This document shows, in pieces, positions 1 through 5,762 of a stretch of 7,031 nt of DNA. Numbering within the stretch: position 1 is the stretch's first letter; every line of letters starts with the position of its first letter. Source of the DNA: Myxococcota bacterium (lineage in GTDB: Bacteria > Myxococcota > Polyangia > GCA-2747355 > JAKLHH01); contig JAKLHH010000391.1 of NCBI GenBank assembly GCA_022710245.1, forward strand, positions 1-7,031. The letters run 5' to 3'. Position numbers and translations under genes: made by a program. The notes beneath the pieces are model-generated. The model did no database searches. It had not been told where the DNA came from and was given only the letters and a program-made list of their open reading frames with translations.

Positions 1-277
1 CAGCCCTCGGTCCGTCGAAGTTGCCCTGCTCGCCTCCTGCGGAGGCTCCACGATGAAGGGCAGATTTCCCCGCGCCTTGACGGTTGCGCCGCGACTCTCC
101 CTCGACGTGACGCGACGTCAGGCCGACCAACCAGAACCAACGGGGCGCGGCGAAGAGCAGCGTGACGGCTGCGAAGAACAACCCCCCGTGGACGATGATG
201 GACCGCGAGAGACTCCGCCGTCGCACGAACATCGTCGCCGCGATCAGGGCCGGCTCCGCAGGGAGGCTTCGGCACAC
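1..277 (-). CDS. Probable membrane protein, N-terminal part (runs off left edge)
   Basis: A minus-strand frame is open from the TGA at 299-301 to the left edge, so the C-terminus is not visible. Nearly every codon of the first 60 or so ends in G or C, as in the other genes here. From an in-frame GTG at 277 the product has a possible first hydrophobic segment, an Arg-rich stretch (VRRRSLSR), then a clear membrane helix (IIVHGGLFFAAVTLLFAAP) followed by RWFWLVGL; this is a normal positive-inside arrangement. A GAGGAGAGG Shine-Dalgarno lies at 292-300, but it is 14 nt from the GTG, which is long. An ATG at 232 is the alternative start but has no Shine-Dalgarno. Third-position G/C bias drops below about position 90, where another frame looks better, so a frameshift or an earlier end is possible. 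The family is not recognised. It lies 70 bp downstream of the protease gene on the same strand. Confidence 0.35.
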   Translation of the reverse strand, partial: MCRSLPAEPALIAATMFVRRRSLSRSIIVHGGLFFAAVTLLFAAPRWFWLVGLTSRHVEGESRRNRQGAGKSALHRGASAGGEQGNFDGPRA

Positions 278-347
278 CGTGAAGGCGAGGACCTCTCCTC
301 AGGCCGGTTGCGCTTGCACGCACGGCGCCGCTCCCGCGGGCCGAGCT

Positions 348-1736
348 TCAACGTCGCCGGCGCACCCGCGCGAGGGACCAGGCGACGAGCGCGAGGAGCA
401 GCGCGCCCCAGCTCGGGCTCACCGCCGGACGCTCGCCAGCAGCGAGCACGCAGCCTCCGTCGAGCGCGCCTGGCGCGGGCGTCGGAGCAGGGGCCGCCGG
501 GAGCGGAGGCCAGGCGCCGAGCTCGGGGGCGGCCGGGATCAGATCGGGCCTGGCGGGACCTGCCTCGGACGGACCCGCGTCCGGCGCGCTCGGCCCCGCG
601 CCCGCGTCGGGGGGCAGCGCCACCTTGAACACGAGCTCCGCCTCGCCGGAGAGCCCGGCGCGATCGGTCGCGGTGAGCCGCAGCGCGTGCGAGCCGGGGG
701 CGAGCCCGGCCAGCGCCACCGCGGCGGTGCGGCGCGTCGAGTCGAGCGGGTCGGCGACCAGCGGCGTCGCGCCCCGGCTGGCGCCGTCGAGGGTGACGGC
801 GAGCTCGCTCACCGGGTACGACGAGACCACCGCGGCCTGCACCGCGAAGCTCGGCGGCAGCGCCTGCGTGGCCGCCGGCTGCGGCGAGGTGAAGGTGACG
901 ACAGGGAGCGGGGGCGGCGGCGGGCTCGCGACCTGGCTCGTGACCCAGTCGCGGTAGACGTCGACGCGCATGTCGCCGGCGATCGCGCTGTCCACGGTCG
1001 TGGCCTCGCAGGTGCTCCAGGAGTGCACGCCGACGAGGTACGCGCGTCCGTCGCGCTGGTGGTAGCTGGGGCCGCCGGAGTCGCCGGAGCAGATGGTCCC
1101 CTCGTTCCACCAGGAGCCGCGGTACTTGAAGAGGTGGTCCTGGATATCCCAGGGGAAGGAGATGTCGTTCGAGGCCACGCGCCGCGTGCCCAGGTCGTTC
1201 GCCTTCTCGGCGGTGAGGCCGAAGCCGACCAGCGTCAGGCGATCCCAGGCGACCGGCGCCGAGGCGGTGAGCGCGGCGGGGGTGATCTCCACCTCGCGGG
1301 CGAGGAAGCCGACCGCGACGTCACCCTCGTTGATGGTGAGCTGCTTGAGGAAGTAGCCGCGCATGGCCTCGGCCGCGTCCGGGTGCGGGGTCAGGTGATA
1401 GACCTCGACCGCCGACGCCGCGTCGGGTCTGGCGGAGCCGGCGAGGGTGGGCACGAAGGCAGCTCCCGGCCCCTCCTTGAAGGATCCGGCCGCCTTGTCC
1501 CAGACGCAGTGCGCGGCAGTGAGGATGGCGCGCGGGCTGATCACGGTGGCGGTGCAGGTGCCGGTGGTCGTCTGCAGCAAGCCGACCTCGGGGTGGCCGG
1601 TGTCGACGGCGCCGTTGACGATGCTCGGCGAGCGGGTGCCGGCCTGGGCCTCTTCCTCGCGAGGGGAGCAGGCCTCGCAGGCGAGCGCCAGGCCCAGCGC
1701 GCCGAGGACGATCGTGGTGTTGAGTGCTGGTCGCAT
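348..1736 (-). CDS. Secreted S1-family serine protease with Ig-like domain and MYXO-CTERM-like tail
   Basis: This 462-aa protein is a chymotrypsin-fold (S1) serine endopeptidase made as an exported precursor. A signal peptide covers about residues 1-22. Residues 39-42 (IVNG) match the conserved mature N-terminus, preceded here by Ser rather than Arg. The triad is His76 in LTAAHC, Asp139 in EGDVAVGFL and Ser220 in CSGDSGGP. Cysteine pairs 61/77 and 216/243 match the usual disulfides. The position equivalent to trypsin Asp189 is Thr214, so Arg/Lys specificity is not expected. Residues 278-373 look like a bacterial Ig-like domain, followed by a Pro/Ala/Asp linker. The tail has Gly428-Cys429, a hydrophobic stretch (GALLLALVAWSLA) and RVRRRR, as in MYXO-CTERM surface-sorting signals. 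AGGG lies 7 nt before the ATG. The gene is divergent from the glycosidase-like gene at 2013. The family call is secure; the substrate is unknown. Confidence 0.93.
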   Translation of the reverse strand: MRPALNTTIVLGALGLALACEACSPREEEAQAGTRSPSIVNGAVDTGHPEVGLLQTTTGTCTATVISPRAILTAAHCVWDKAAGSFKEGPGAAFVPTLAGSARPDAASAVEVYHLTPHPDAAEAMRGYFLKQLTINEGDVAVGFLAREVEITPAALTASAPVAWDRLTLVGFGLTAEKANDLGTRRVASNDISFPWDIQDHLFKYRGSWWNEGTICSGDSGGPSYHQRDGRAYLVGVHSWSTCEATTVDSAIAGDMRVDVYRDWVTSQVASPPPPPLPVVTFTSPQPAATQALPPSFAVQAAVVSSYPVSELAVTLDGASRGATPLVADPLDSTRRTAAVALAGLAPGSHALRLTATDRAGLSGEAELVFKVALPPDAGAGPSAPDAGPSEAGPARPDLIPAAPELGAWPPLPAAPAPTPAPGALDGGCVLAAGERPAVSPSWGALLLALVAWSLARVRRRR

Positions 1737-1751
1737 CGCTCCGCCCTGGGC

Positions 1752-1767
1752 TGCAAGGCGCAGGCCG
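1752..1767 (-). promoter_or_regulatory. Weak sigma-54-like element before the protease gene
   Basis: On the minus strand the bases read CGGCCTG-CGCC-TTGCA, with GG (1766/1765) and GC (1754/1753) 12 bp apart as sigma-54 promoters require. The -12 half is perfect but the -24 half is poor. The predicted transcript start, near 1741, would leave only about 5 nt before the ATG at 1736 and cut into the Shine-Dalgarno, so this is a doubtful call. Confidence 0.25.
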
Positions 1768-1838
1768 AAGAGAGATCCGGCAAGTCTCGAGAGGTGCGAC
1801 GGGGCCCGCGGGCGGTCCCCGCGGCGGTGGCGACTGTG

Positions 1839-1891
1839 GCTGCGGACTTCAGTCTGCAGGTTCGGTCTGCAGGTTCAATCTGCGGGTTCAG
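1839..1891. repeat. Three 13-bp direct repeats plus a degenerate fourth, possible shared operator
   Basis: Units start at 1853, 1866 and 1879 and read TCTGCAGGTTCGG, TCTGCAGGTTCAA and TCTGCGGGTTCAG. A diverged copy of the same motif, one base longer, lies at 1839-1852. The array sits in the 276-bp gap between the divergent protease and glycosidase-like genes and is close to equidistant from the two predicted transcript starts. Its position suits a shared activator site. The repeat is seen directly; the role is inferred. Confidence 0.6.
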
Positions 1892-1973
1892 TTCAGCTCA
1901 CCCGGAACCGTCGAGCGCACCTGGATCGGCCGCCGAGTCGCGGCCAGGTCGCTGGCGCGCCGTTCCGTCGCCG

Positions 1974-1989
1974 CGGCCCGGATCCTGCA
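1974..1989 (+). promoter_or_regulatory. Candidate sigma-54 promoter for the glycosidase-like lipoprotein gene
   Basis: The bases read CGGCCCG-GATC-CTGCA, with GG (1975-1976) and GC (1987-1988) exactly 12 bp apart. Compared with the consensus TGGCACG-N4-TTGCW there are three mismatches. The predicted transcript start is about 2000, giving a 13-nt leader that contains the GAGGAGG Shine-Dalgarno at 2002-2008. The good placement raises confidence in a moderate motif. Confidence 0.45.
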
Positions 1990-2012
1990 CCGATGAGGGG
2001 CGAGGAGGTCTC

Positions 2013-2987
2013 ATGCTTCGATCGCACCGCTTGCTCCCCGTGCTGCTCATGCTCGTCGCCTGCGGCCCGCTCGACGCGGACAGCGATGACGGTGGTCGCT
2101 CCATCATGGCCGGCCGTCCTCCCACCTACGGTGCCTGGGTGCCGCACACCGTCCTCAACACCACCGCGCAGATGACCGCGGTGATCGACCGCGCCCGCGC
2201 GGCCGGACTCGACACGCTCTATGTCGCCTTCGCGCGCTACGGCTGCGGCTTCTTCCCCAGCGCGCACCTGCCCCGCTGCGCGGGGAGCAAGCTCGACAGC
2301 TTGAGCGTGTTCCTCGACCTCGCCGAGCCCGCCGGGATCCGCGTGGTGCCCTGGTTCGAGCGGCTGCTGCAGGTGCCGCCCGGGAGCGTCGACGGCGCGC
2401 TCGTCGAGGCCGTGCCGCTGAGCCGCGAGGGGTTTGACGTCCTCGACGTGGCCTCGCCCGCGGTGCGCGAGATGCTGCTCGGCGGCTTCGCCGAGCTGGC
2501 CGCCGACCCGCGCGTGCGCGAGGTCCAGGTCGACGACCACGTGGCGTACGACGCCGCCCTGGCGGGCTCCAGCAAGGGGCAGTACCAGGCCAAGCTGACC
2601 CGCTTCGTCAACTGGCTCGCCACCTCGTTCCACGAGGCCGCGCCCGGCAAGGCGTTCACCATCGCCCCGAACCCGCTCGCCTACTCGAAGGCAAACCACC
2701 TCGCGGCCTGGGATGGCTGGACGGCGGTCGATGGAGTGCTCGTCCAGTGCTACCGCAGCACGGGCAGCGCCGTCGTGGCCGACGGCTCGTGCACCACGCC
2801 CGCCGGAAGGGTGAGCGGGCTCGGAGTGGCCGGGACCTGGAACGGCAAGCCGCTCAGCGACGAGAGCCTGCTCACGGTGCTGCGTTACCAGCACAGCCGG
2901 CGGCGCTCGTTCGCGCTCTTCCACGTCGGCGAGCTGTTCACGCGGCCGAGCCTCGCCGCCAAGATGGCGCTGGTCCTGGGAAGGTGA
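2013..2987 (+). CDS. Lipoprotein resembling GHL10-family glycoside hydrolases
   Basis: The 324-aa product begins with a lipoprotein signal ending in LVAC (Cys17), so it should be lipid-anchored in the envelope; the acidic DADSDD follows. The body follows the order of the GHL10 (glycosyl hydrolase-like 10) fold: GAWVPHTVLN near residue 40; the LDTLYVAFARYG strand; FPS (81-83); the GIRVVPWFER strand (Glu116); LDVASPAVREM (144-154), equivalent to the family's 'P-x-x-x-x-VR' segment; VQVDDHVAYD (171-180) with Asp174/Asp175; FTIAPNP (215-221); and VLVQCYR (242-248). The E. coli relative DigH (YddW) is a lipoprotein that cleaves peptide-stripped peptidoglycan glycans, so a cell-wall glycan is a plausible substrate, but this is inference. 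The ATG at 2013 was chosen because GAGGAGG lies 4 nt upstream and the signal peptide starts there, although the frame is open far upstream. Confidence 0.8.
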   Translation: MLRSHRLLPVLLMLVACGPLDADSDDGGRSIMAGRPPTYGAWVPHTVLNTTAQMTAVIDRARAAGLDTLYVAFARYGCGFFPSAHLPRCAGSKLDSLSVFLDLAEPAGIRVVPWFERLLQVPPGSVDGALVEAVPLSREGFDVLDVASPAVREMLLGGFAELAADPRVREVQVDDHVAYDAALAGSSKGQYQAKLTRFVNWLATSFHEAAPGKAFTIAPNPLAYSKANHLAAWDGWTAVDGVLVQCYRSTGSAVVADGSCTTPAGRVSGLGVAGTWNGKPLSDESLLTVLRYQHSRRRSFALFHVGELFTRPSLAAKMALVLGR

Positions 2988-3011
2988 GGGCTGACCGCGC
3001 CGCGCTGCCAG

Positions 3012-3031
3012 CGGGGCTGACCGGAGCCCCG
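3012..3031. terminator. GC-rich hairpin between convergent genes
   Basis: A 7-bp perfect stem (CGGGGCT / AGCCCCG) with a 6-nt loop lies in the 72-bp gap between the convergent genes ending at 2987 and 3060. It could serve both directions, but there is no T-run on either side. A second perfect palindrome, CGCGGGCCCGCG, lies at 3044-3055. Confidence 0.45.
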
Positions 3032-3059
3032 GTCGCGGTGGAGCGCGGGCCCGCGTGCT

Positions 3060-3383
3060 TCAGGCGGCGCGCACCGCGAGAGCGTCGAGCTCGCCGGGGC
3101 CGTCGGCGGCGCCGAGGTAGGGGAGCACCTGAGCGAGGTTGTTCGCCACGTGATCGAGCACCGCCAGCTGCTCATCGTCGGTCATGCTGGCCCAGACGGC
3201 AGTCCGCTCGAGCTGCTGCTGGAGCATGGTGCGGATCACCAGGGCGGCCTGCTCCAGGTCACGCAGCGGGAACTGGCGCTGGGTGAGGTCCTGGTCGGTG
3301 AGGTCCTGATCCACGGCCGCGTGCTCGGTGGGGGCGCTCCACCAGCTCTGAGCGGCGATCGGGTGCTTCGGCTCGGTGGTCAT
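3060..3383 (-). CDS. Small helical protein of unknown function
   Basis: This 107-aa protein is not recognised. No signal peptide or membrane segment is visible, so it is probably cytoplasmic. Residues 41-92 are rich in Leu, Ala, Gln and Glu (RDLEQAALVIRTMLQQQLER, then DDEQLAVLDHVANNLAQVLP) and should form two or three amphipathic helices, possibly a bundle or dimer. Residues 25-34 are a tandem DQDLT-DQDLT, produced by a 15-bp duplication. There is no cysteine and no catalytic motif. The ATG at 3383 has GAGGAG at 3390-3395, 6 nt upstream. It lies tail-to-tail with the GHL10-like gene and head-to-head with the transglutaminase-like gene, and a good sigma-54-like promoter precedes it. It could be a small regulator or adaptor, but nothing in the sequence proves that. 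Confidence 0.8.
   Translation of the reverse strand: MTTEPKHPIAAQSWWSAPTEHAAVDQDLTDQDLTQRQFPLRDLEQAALVIRTMLQQQLERTAVWASMTDDEQLAVLDHVANNLAQVLPYLGAADGPGELDALAVRAA
3282..3311 (-). repeat. 15-bp in-frame tandem duplication
   Basis: GGTGAGGTCCTGGTC is followed immediately by GGTGAGGTCCTGATC, 14 of 15 identical. It lies inside the small helical protein gene and encodes the doubled DQDLT. Near-identity suggests a recent duplication. Confidence 0.85.
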
Positions 3384-3415
3384 GATCGGCTCCTCGGCAG
3401 GCTGGTCAGGGGTGG

Positions 3416-3431
3416 TGCAACCGATGTGCCG
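3416..3431 (-). promoter_or_regulatory. Candidate sigma-54 promoter for the small helical protein gene
   Basis: On the minus strand the bases read CGGCAC-ATCGG-TTGCA, with GG (3430/3429) and GC (3418/3417) 12 bp apart. GGCAC and TTGCA match the consensus TGGCACG-N4-TTGCW. The predicted transcript start, near 3405, leaves a 22-nt leader containing the GAGGAG Shine-Dalgarno. It implies dependence on an ATP-using enhancer-binding activator. Confidence 0.62.
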
Positions 3432-3439
3432 TCGCTCGC

Positions 3440-3509
3440 TTGCACGCGGACGACGCGAGCTTGCACGGTCGAGCCTGCGGGACGGACTGCCGCGGCCGCG
3501 ACCGTGCAA
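3440..3509. promoter_or_regulatory. Cluster of TTGCAC cores with an 11-bp inverted repeat, possible activator sites
   Basis: GCTTGCACG occurs at 3438-3446 and 3459-3467, exactly 21 bp apart, or two helix turns. The second copy extends to TTGCACGGTCG (3461-3471), which is inverted perfectly as CGACCGTGCAA at 3499-3509. Relative to the predicted start near 3405 these lie at about -35 to -104, typical for an enhancer. They are about 170-240 bp from the predicted start of the gene at 3693, so they could serve both. Confidence 0.5.
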
Positions 3510-3606
3510 TGCAGGGGTGCCAGCGCGCGCCGCCCACCGCAGTCCGCAACGAGCGTCGCGGGCTCTGCGGTTTCGCGAGACCGGGCAGAGCGCCTGCGGC
3601 GGGTTC

Positions 3607-3632
3607 GTCGAGGATAGTCGAGGATAGTCGAG
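3607..3632. repeat. 10-bp tandem repeat, 2.6 copies
   Basis: GTCGAGGATA is repeated twice exactly and followed by GTCGAG. The 10-bp period puts every copy on the same helix face. It lies 47-72 bp upstream of the predicted sigma-54 start of the transglutaminase-like gene. Read on the minus strand it contains TATCCT twice, which resembles a -10 box, but nothing else supports promoters there. Confidence 0.6.
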
Positions 3633-3652
3633 CAGACCGCAGCCAGAGGCAC

Positions 3653-3668
3653 TGGCGCGCCGCTTGCT
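3653..3668 (+). promoter_or_regulatory. Candidate sigma-54 promoter for the transglutaminase-like gene (best match)
   Basis: The bases read TGGCGCG-CCGC-TTGCT and differ from TGGCACG-N4-TTGCW at one base. GG (3654-3655) and GC (3666-3667) are 12 bp apart. The predicted transcript start is about 3679, leaving a 14-nt leader before the ATG at 3693. No sigma-70-like pair was seen in the same interval. Confidence 0.65.
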
Positions 3669-3692
3669 GACAGCGGGGCACGGCGGTGACCC

Positions 3693-5117
3693 ATGCGACG
3701 AAGCTCCTCCATGCCAGGCCCGCGTGGCCTGGCGACCCTCGGCCTCACCCTCGGCCTCGGCCTCATCCTCGGCCTCACCCTCGCCGTCGCGCCTTGCCTG
3801 GCCCAGGCCAGCCCAGGGCCCGTGGCCGGAGCCTCGGAGCCAGGCGGCGAGCTCACTCCGCGCGCGCCTTCGCGCACGCCCTCCCGGGCCGGACAGGTCT
3901 TCGCGCGACAGCTCCGGCGCGCGCTCTACCAGGCCGCCAGCGTTCGGGGGGCGCCGCGGCTCACGGCAGGCGCTCCGTCGCGGAGGCCGAGGACGAGCGA
4001 CGTGCCCGTCGCCGAGGCCGCCGCCTTGCTCGAGGAGGCACGCGCCTCGGCGCGGTACCTGGCCCTCCAGGCGGAGCCCGCCGCCGCCATGCGCGCGGTG
4101 ACGCGGGAGCTGCGCGGGCACTGGCGCGAGCACTACCTCCGGCTCCCCTATCGCTTCGTCGTGCGCGTGCGCGAGCCGGCGGGAACCGACCCCGGCCTAC
4201 GTCCGCTGCGCAGCCTCCTCGCGCGCTCCCTCGGGCTCGCGGTGCGGTACGGCGGCAAGGGCCCGGCCGGCAGCTACGAGCTCGAGGCGGTGGGGCTCGG
4301 CGCTCCGCGGCGAGAGCTGCGGCCGGCGCGCGTCGAGGGCGAGGGCGCGCGGCAGACCGCCGCCTACCTGGCGAGCGGGCGGATCGAGCCTGGCGCGAGG
4401 CTGGTCGACGGCTTCGCGGTCCCCTCCGCCACCACCTCGGCCACCATCGTCGACGGCGCGGTGCGGAACCTGGGCGAGGTGATGGTCCTCGACCGGCGGC
4501 GCGACGCGCGGCTCGCCCCGCACCTCGCCCACGCGCGCGGGCTGCGCCGGCTGCCGGAGCGGCAGCGCTCGTTCGCCCTCGGCGACTACGTGCGCCGCCT
4601 GCTCATCCGCGAGGGCCGCACGCACGACGAGACCGCGGACTCGCTCCGCCGCTGGACCACGCGCTTCAACAACCGCGAGATCCTCCTCGGCGACGTGGTC
4701 GCCACGCACGCGGGGATCTGTCGCCACCTGGCGCTCCTCTTCAAGGTGCTCGCCGACGAGGCGGGGCTGCAGGTCGCGCTGGTGAGCGGCGGCCTCGCGC
4801 TCCCGGACCGCGCCGGGCTCCACGCCTGGAACGAGATCACCTACAGCGGCAGCGGCGGTCGCCGCTTCCTCGTCGACCTCCTCCACCCGGCGAGGCGCGG
4901 GCTCTACCCTGCCGTCGACGCGACCGCCCTCCACCCGGGCCTCTACAAGACGCGCGACGGCACGCCGGCCTATGGCTCGCCTTCGCCGGACGCACCTGCG
5001 CCGGCGACGGTCTCCGTGGGTCAGTCGGGGTCGTTCAAGGTGCCGATGCAGACGGCGCCGCCGCCGAGCAGCACCTCGGGGAGGGCGCCGGGCGCGTCCG
5101 CGGGCTTGGTCCAGTAG
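3693..5117 (+). CDS. Secreted transglutaminase-like (EDR1-like) cysteine enzyme
   Basis: The 474-aa precursor has a long signal peptide, with a Leu/Gly-rich core at 13-33 and probable cleavage after AQA (37-39), so it should act in the periplasm or outside. Residues 50-320 have no recognised domain. Residues 333-400 carry a transglutaminase/papain-type core: Cys343 in HAGICRHLALLFKVLADEAG, His377 in HAWNEI and Asp395 in FLVDLLHP. The CRH-LLFK and LVDL patterns with a following GLYP are also the hallmark of the EDR1 domain of plant kinases. It could be a protease, an amidase or a cross-linking enzyme; the substrate cannot be read. The start has only a weak GGTG upstream; Met7 has no better site. 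The last 33 residues are low complexity and overlap the opposite gene. The signal-peptide codons form a hexamer repeat. Confidence 0.75.
   Translation: MRRSSSMPGPRGLATLGLTLGLGLILGLTLAVAPCLAQASPGPVAGASEPGGELTPRAPSRTPSRAGQVFARQLRRALYQAASVRGAPRLTAGAPSRRPRTSDVPVAEAAALLEEARASARYLALQAEPAAAMRAVTRELRGHWREHYLRLPYRFVVRVREPAGTDPGLRPLRSLLARSLGLAVRYGGKGPAGSYELEAVGLGAPRRELRPARVEGEGARQTAAYLASGRIEPGARLVDGFAVPSATTSATIVDGAVRNLGEVMVLDRRRDARLAPHLAHARGLRRLPERQRSFALGDYVRRLLIREGRTHDETADSLRRWTTRFNNREILLGDVVATHAGICRHLALLFKVLADEAGLQVALVSGGLALPDRAGLHAWNEITYSGSGGRRFLVDLLHPARRGLYPAVDATALHPGLYKTRDGTPAYGSPSPDAPAPATVSVGQSGSFKVPMQTAPPPSSTSGRAPGASAGLVQ
3738..3785 (+). repeat. Eight tandem hexamers (CTCGGC type) in a signal-peptide coding stretch
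   Basis: The units CTCGGC, CTCACC, CTCGGC, CTCGGC, CTCATC, CTCGGC, CTCACC and CTCGCC follow one another without a gap. They encode Leu alternating with Gly, Thr, Ile or Ala in the hydrophobic core. Gain or loss of a unit would change core length by two residues without a frameshift. Confidence 0.85.
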
Positions 5118-5737
5118 TCGCGCGCCGCGGCGCGGGCCTGCTCGGTGAGGCGGCTGCGCTCCGCGTCGGTGCGCGCGGTGTTGCGGGCCTGCAGCGCCTT
5201 CCAGACGCGGTCGAGGTGCGTGGCGTCGCGCACGGTCACGCAGGCCCCCTCGAGGGGGCGCACCTTGTAGATGAAGGGGTGCTGCAGCTGGGCGTCCCAG
5301 TCCTTCTTGCCGAGGGACGCGAAGACGCAGTCGAGGCGGCTCGGGAGGCCGGCCGGCTGCCCGTGGAGCTTCCAGGCCTCGTGCACGAGGAGCTCGTCCT
5401 CGCCGCGGCCCACGTCGACCAGGTGGCGGCACCAGTAGGGGCGGAGCAGGTCGCCGGGGCTGAAGAGCTCGCTGACGCGCTTGTAGTAGACGCGGCCCTG
5501 CCGCGGGATCGGGACCTGCTCGCGGCGCGGCGTGAACGCGGCGAGGAAGGCGCGGTCGGCCTCGGAGAGCTGGCGGGGCGCGGCGGGCGCGGGCGCGGGT
5601 GTGGGCGCGGGCGCGGCCTTGGGCGGCGCGGCGAGGGCGCTGCGGAGCGGGACGGCGAGCGTGAGCGCGCCGAGGCAGAGGCCGAGGCTGAGGCTGAGGC
5701 AGGTGACGAGGCGAAGCGAGGCTCGCTGGCGGCTCAT
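5021..5737 (-). CDS. Secreted protein of unknown family with four cysteines
   Basis: The 238-aa product has a Sec signal peptide (hydrophobic core 9-30, probable cleavage after ALA, 34-36), then a Pro/Ala linker (38-54), then a globular part (about 56-238) that I do not recognise. The globular part has four cysteines (103, 137, 166, 230), enough for two disulfides outside the cytoplasm. It also has aromatic-charged segments such as RVYYKRVSELF, RPYWCRHLVDVG and KKDWDAQLQHPFIYKVRPLEG, and a charged helix near 170-208. The ATG at 5737 was chosen because GGAGGAG lies 5 nt upstream and the signal peptide begins there; the open frame extends further up but crosses the promoter and repeats. It is convergent with the transglutaminase-like gene, with 97 bp of shared 3' sequence. 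Confidence 0.82.
   Translation of the reverse strand: MSRQRASLRLVTCLSLSLGLCLGALTLAVPLRSALAAPPKAAPAPTPAPAPAAPRQLSEADRAFLAAFTPRREQVPIPRQGRVYYKRVSELFSPGDLLRPYWCRHLVDVGRGEDELLVHEAWKLHGQPAGLPSRLDCVFASLGKKDWDAQLQHPFIYKVRPLEGACVTVRDATHLDRVWKALQARNTARTDAERSRLTEQARAAARDYWTKPADAPGALPEVLLGGGAVCIGTLNDPD
5669..5698 (-). repeat. Five tandem hexamers in the second signal-peptide coding stretch
   Basis: On the coding strand the units are CTCAGC, CTCAGC, CTCGGC, CTCTGC and CTCGGC, encoding Leu alternating with Ser, Gly or Cys. The unit type is the same as in the signal sequence of the convergent gene starting at 3693. Confidence 0.75.
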
Positions 5738-5762
5738 GGGCTCTCCTCCCGTGGATCGCCAT

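Larger units (their letters stand above)
3384..3692. other. Divergent control region, no gene seen
   Basis: This 309-bp gap separates the start of the minus-strand helical protein from the plus-strand transglutaminase-like gene. Several frames are open in it but none has a start, Shine-Dalgarno and protein-like composition together. It holds two sigma-54-like promoters facing outward, a cluster of TTGCAC cores, an inverted repeat CGGACTGC (3483-3490) / GCAGTCCG (3539-3546), and a 10-bp tandem repeat. Confidence 0.7.

Noticed and set aside
53..628. Plus-strand ORF of 191 codons with a good GGAGG before its ATG
   Set aside because: The GGAGG is part of a small hairpin (32-46), and the product is a low-complexity Arg/Pro/Gly sequence antisense to the protease and the left-edge frame.
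1752..1767. Confident sigma-54 promoter for the protease gene
   Set aside because: Spacing is right, but the -24 half is weak and the leader would be only about 5 nt, so it is kept only as a low-confidence feature.
162..2012. Very long open plus-strand frame upstream of the glycosidase-like lipoprotein
   Set aside because: It lies antisense to the protease gene and is Arg/Gly-rich without any fold-like pattern. The true start at 2013 has a Shine-Dalgarno and a lipoprotein signal.
3384..4133. Extended minus-strand frame upstream of the small helical protein
   Set aside because: It crosses the control region and the antisense of the transglutaminase-like gene. ATG 3383 with GAGGAG is the natural start.
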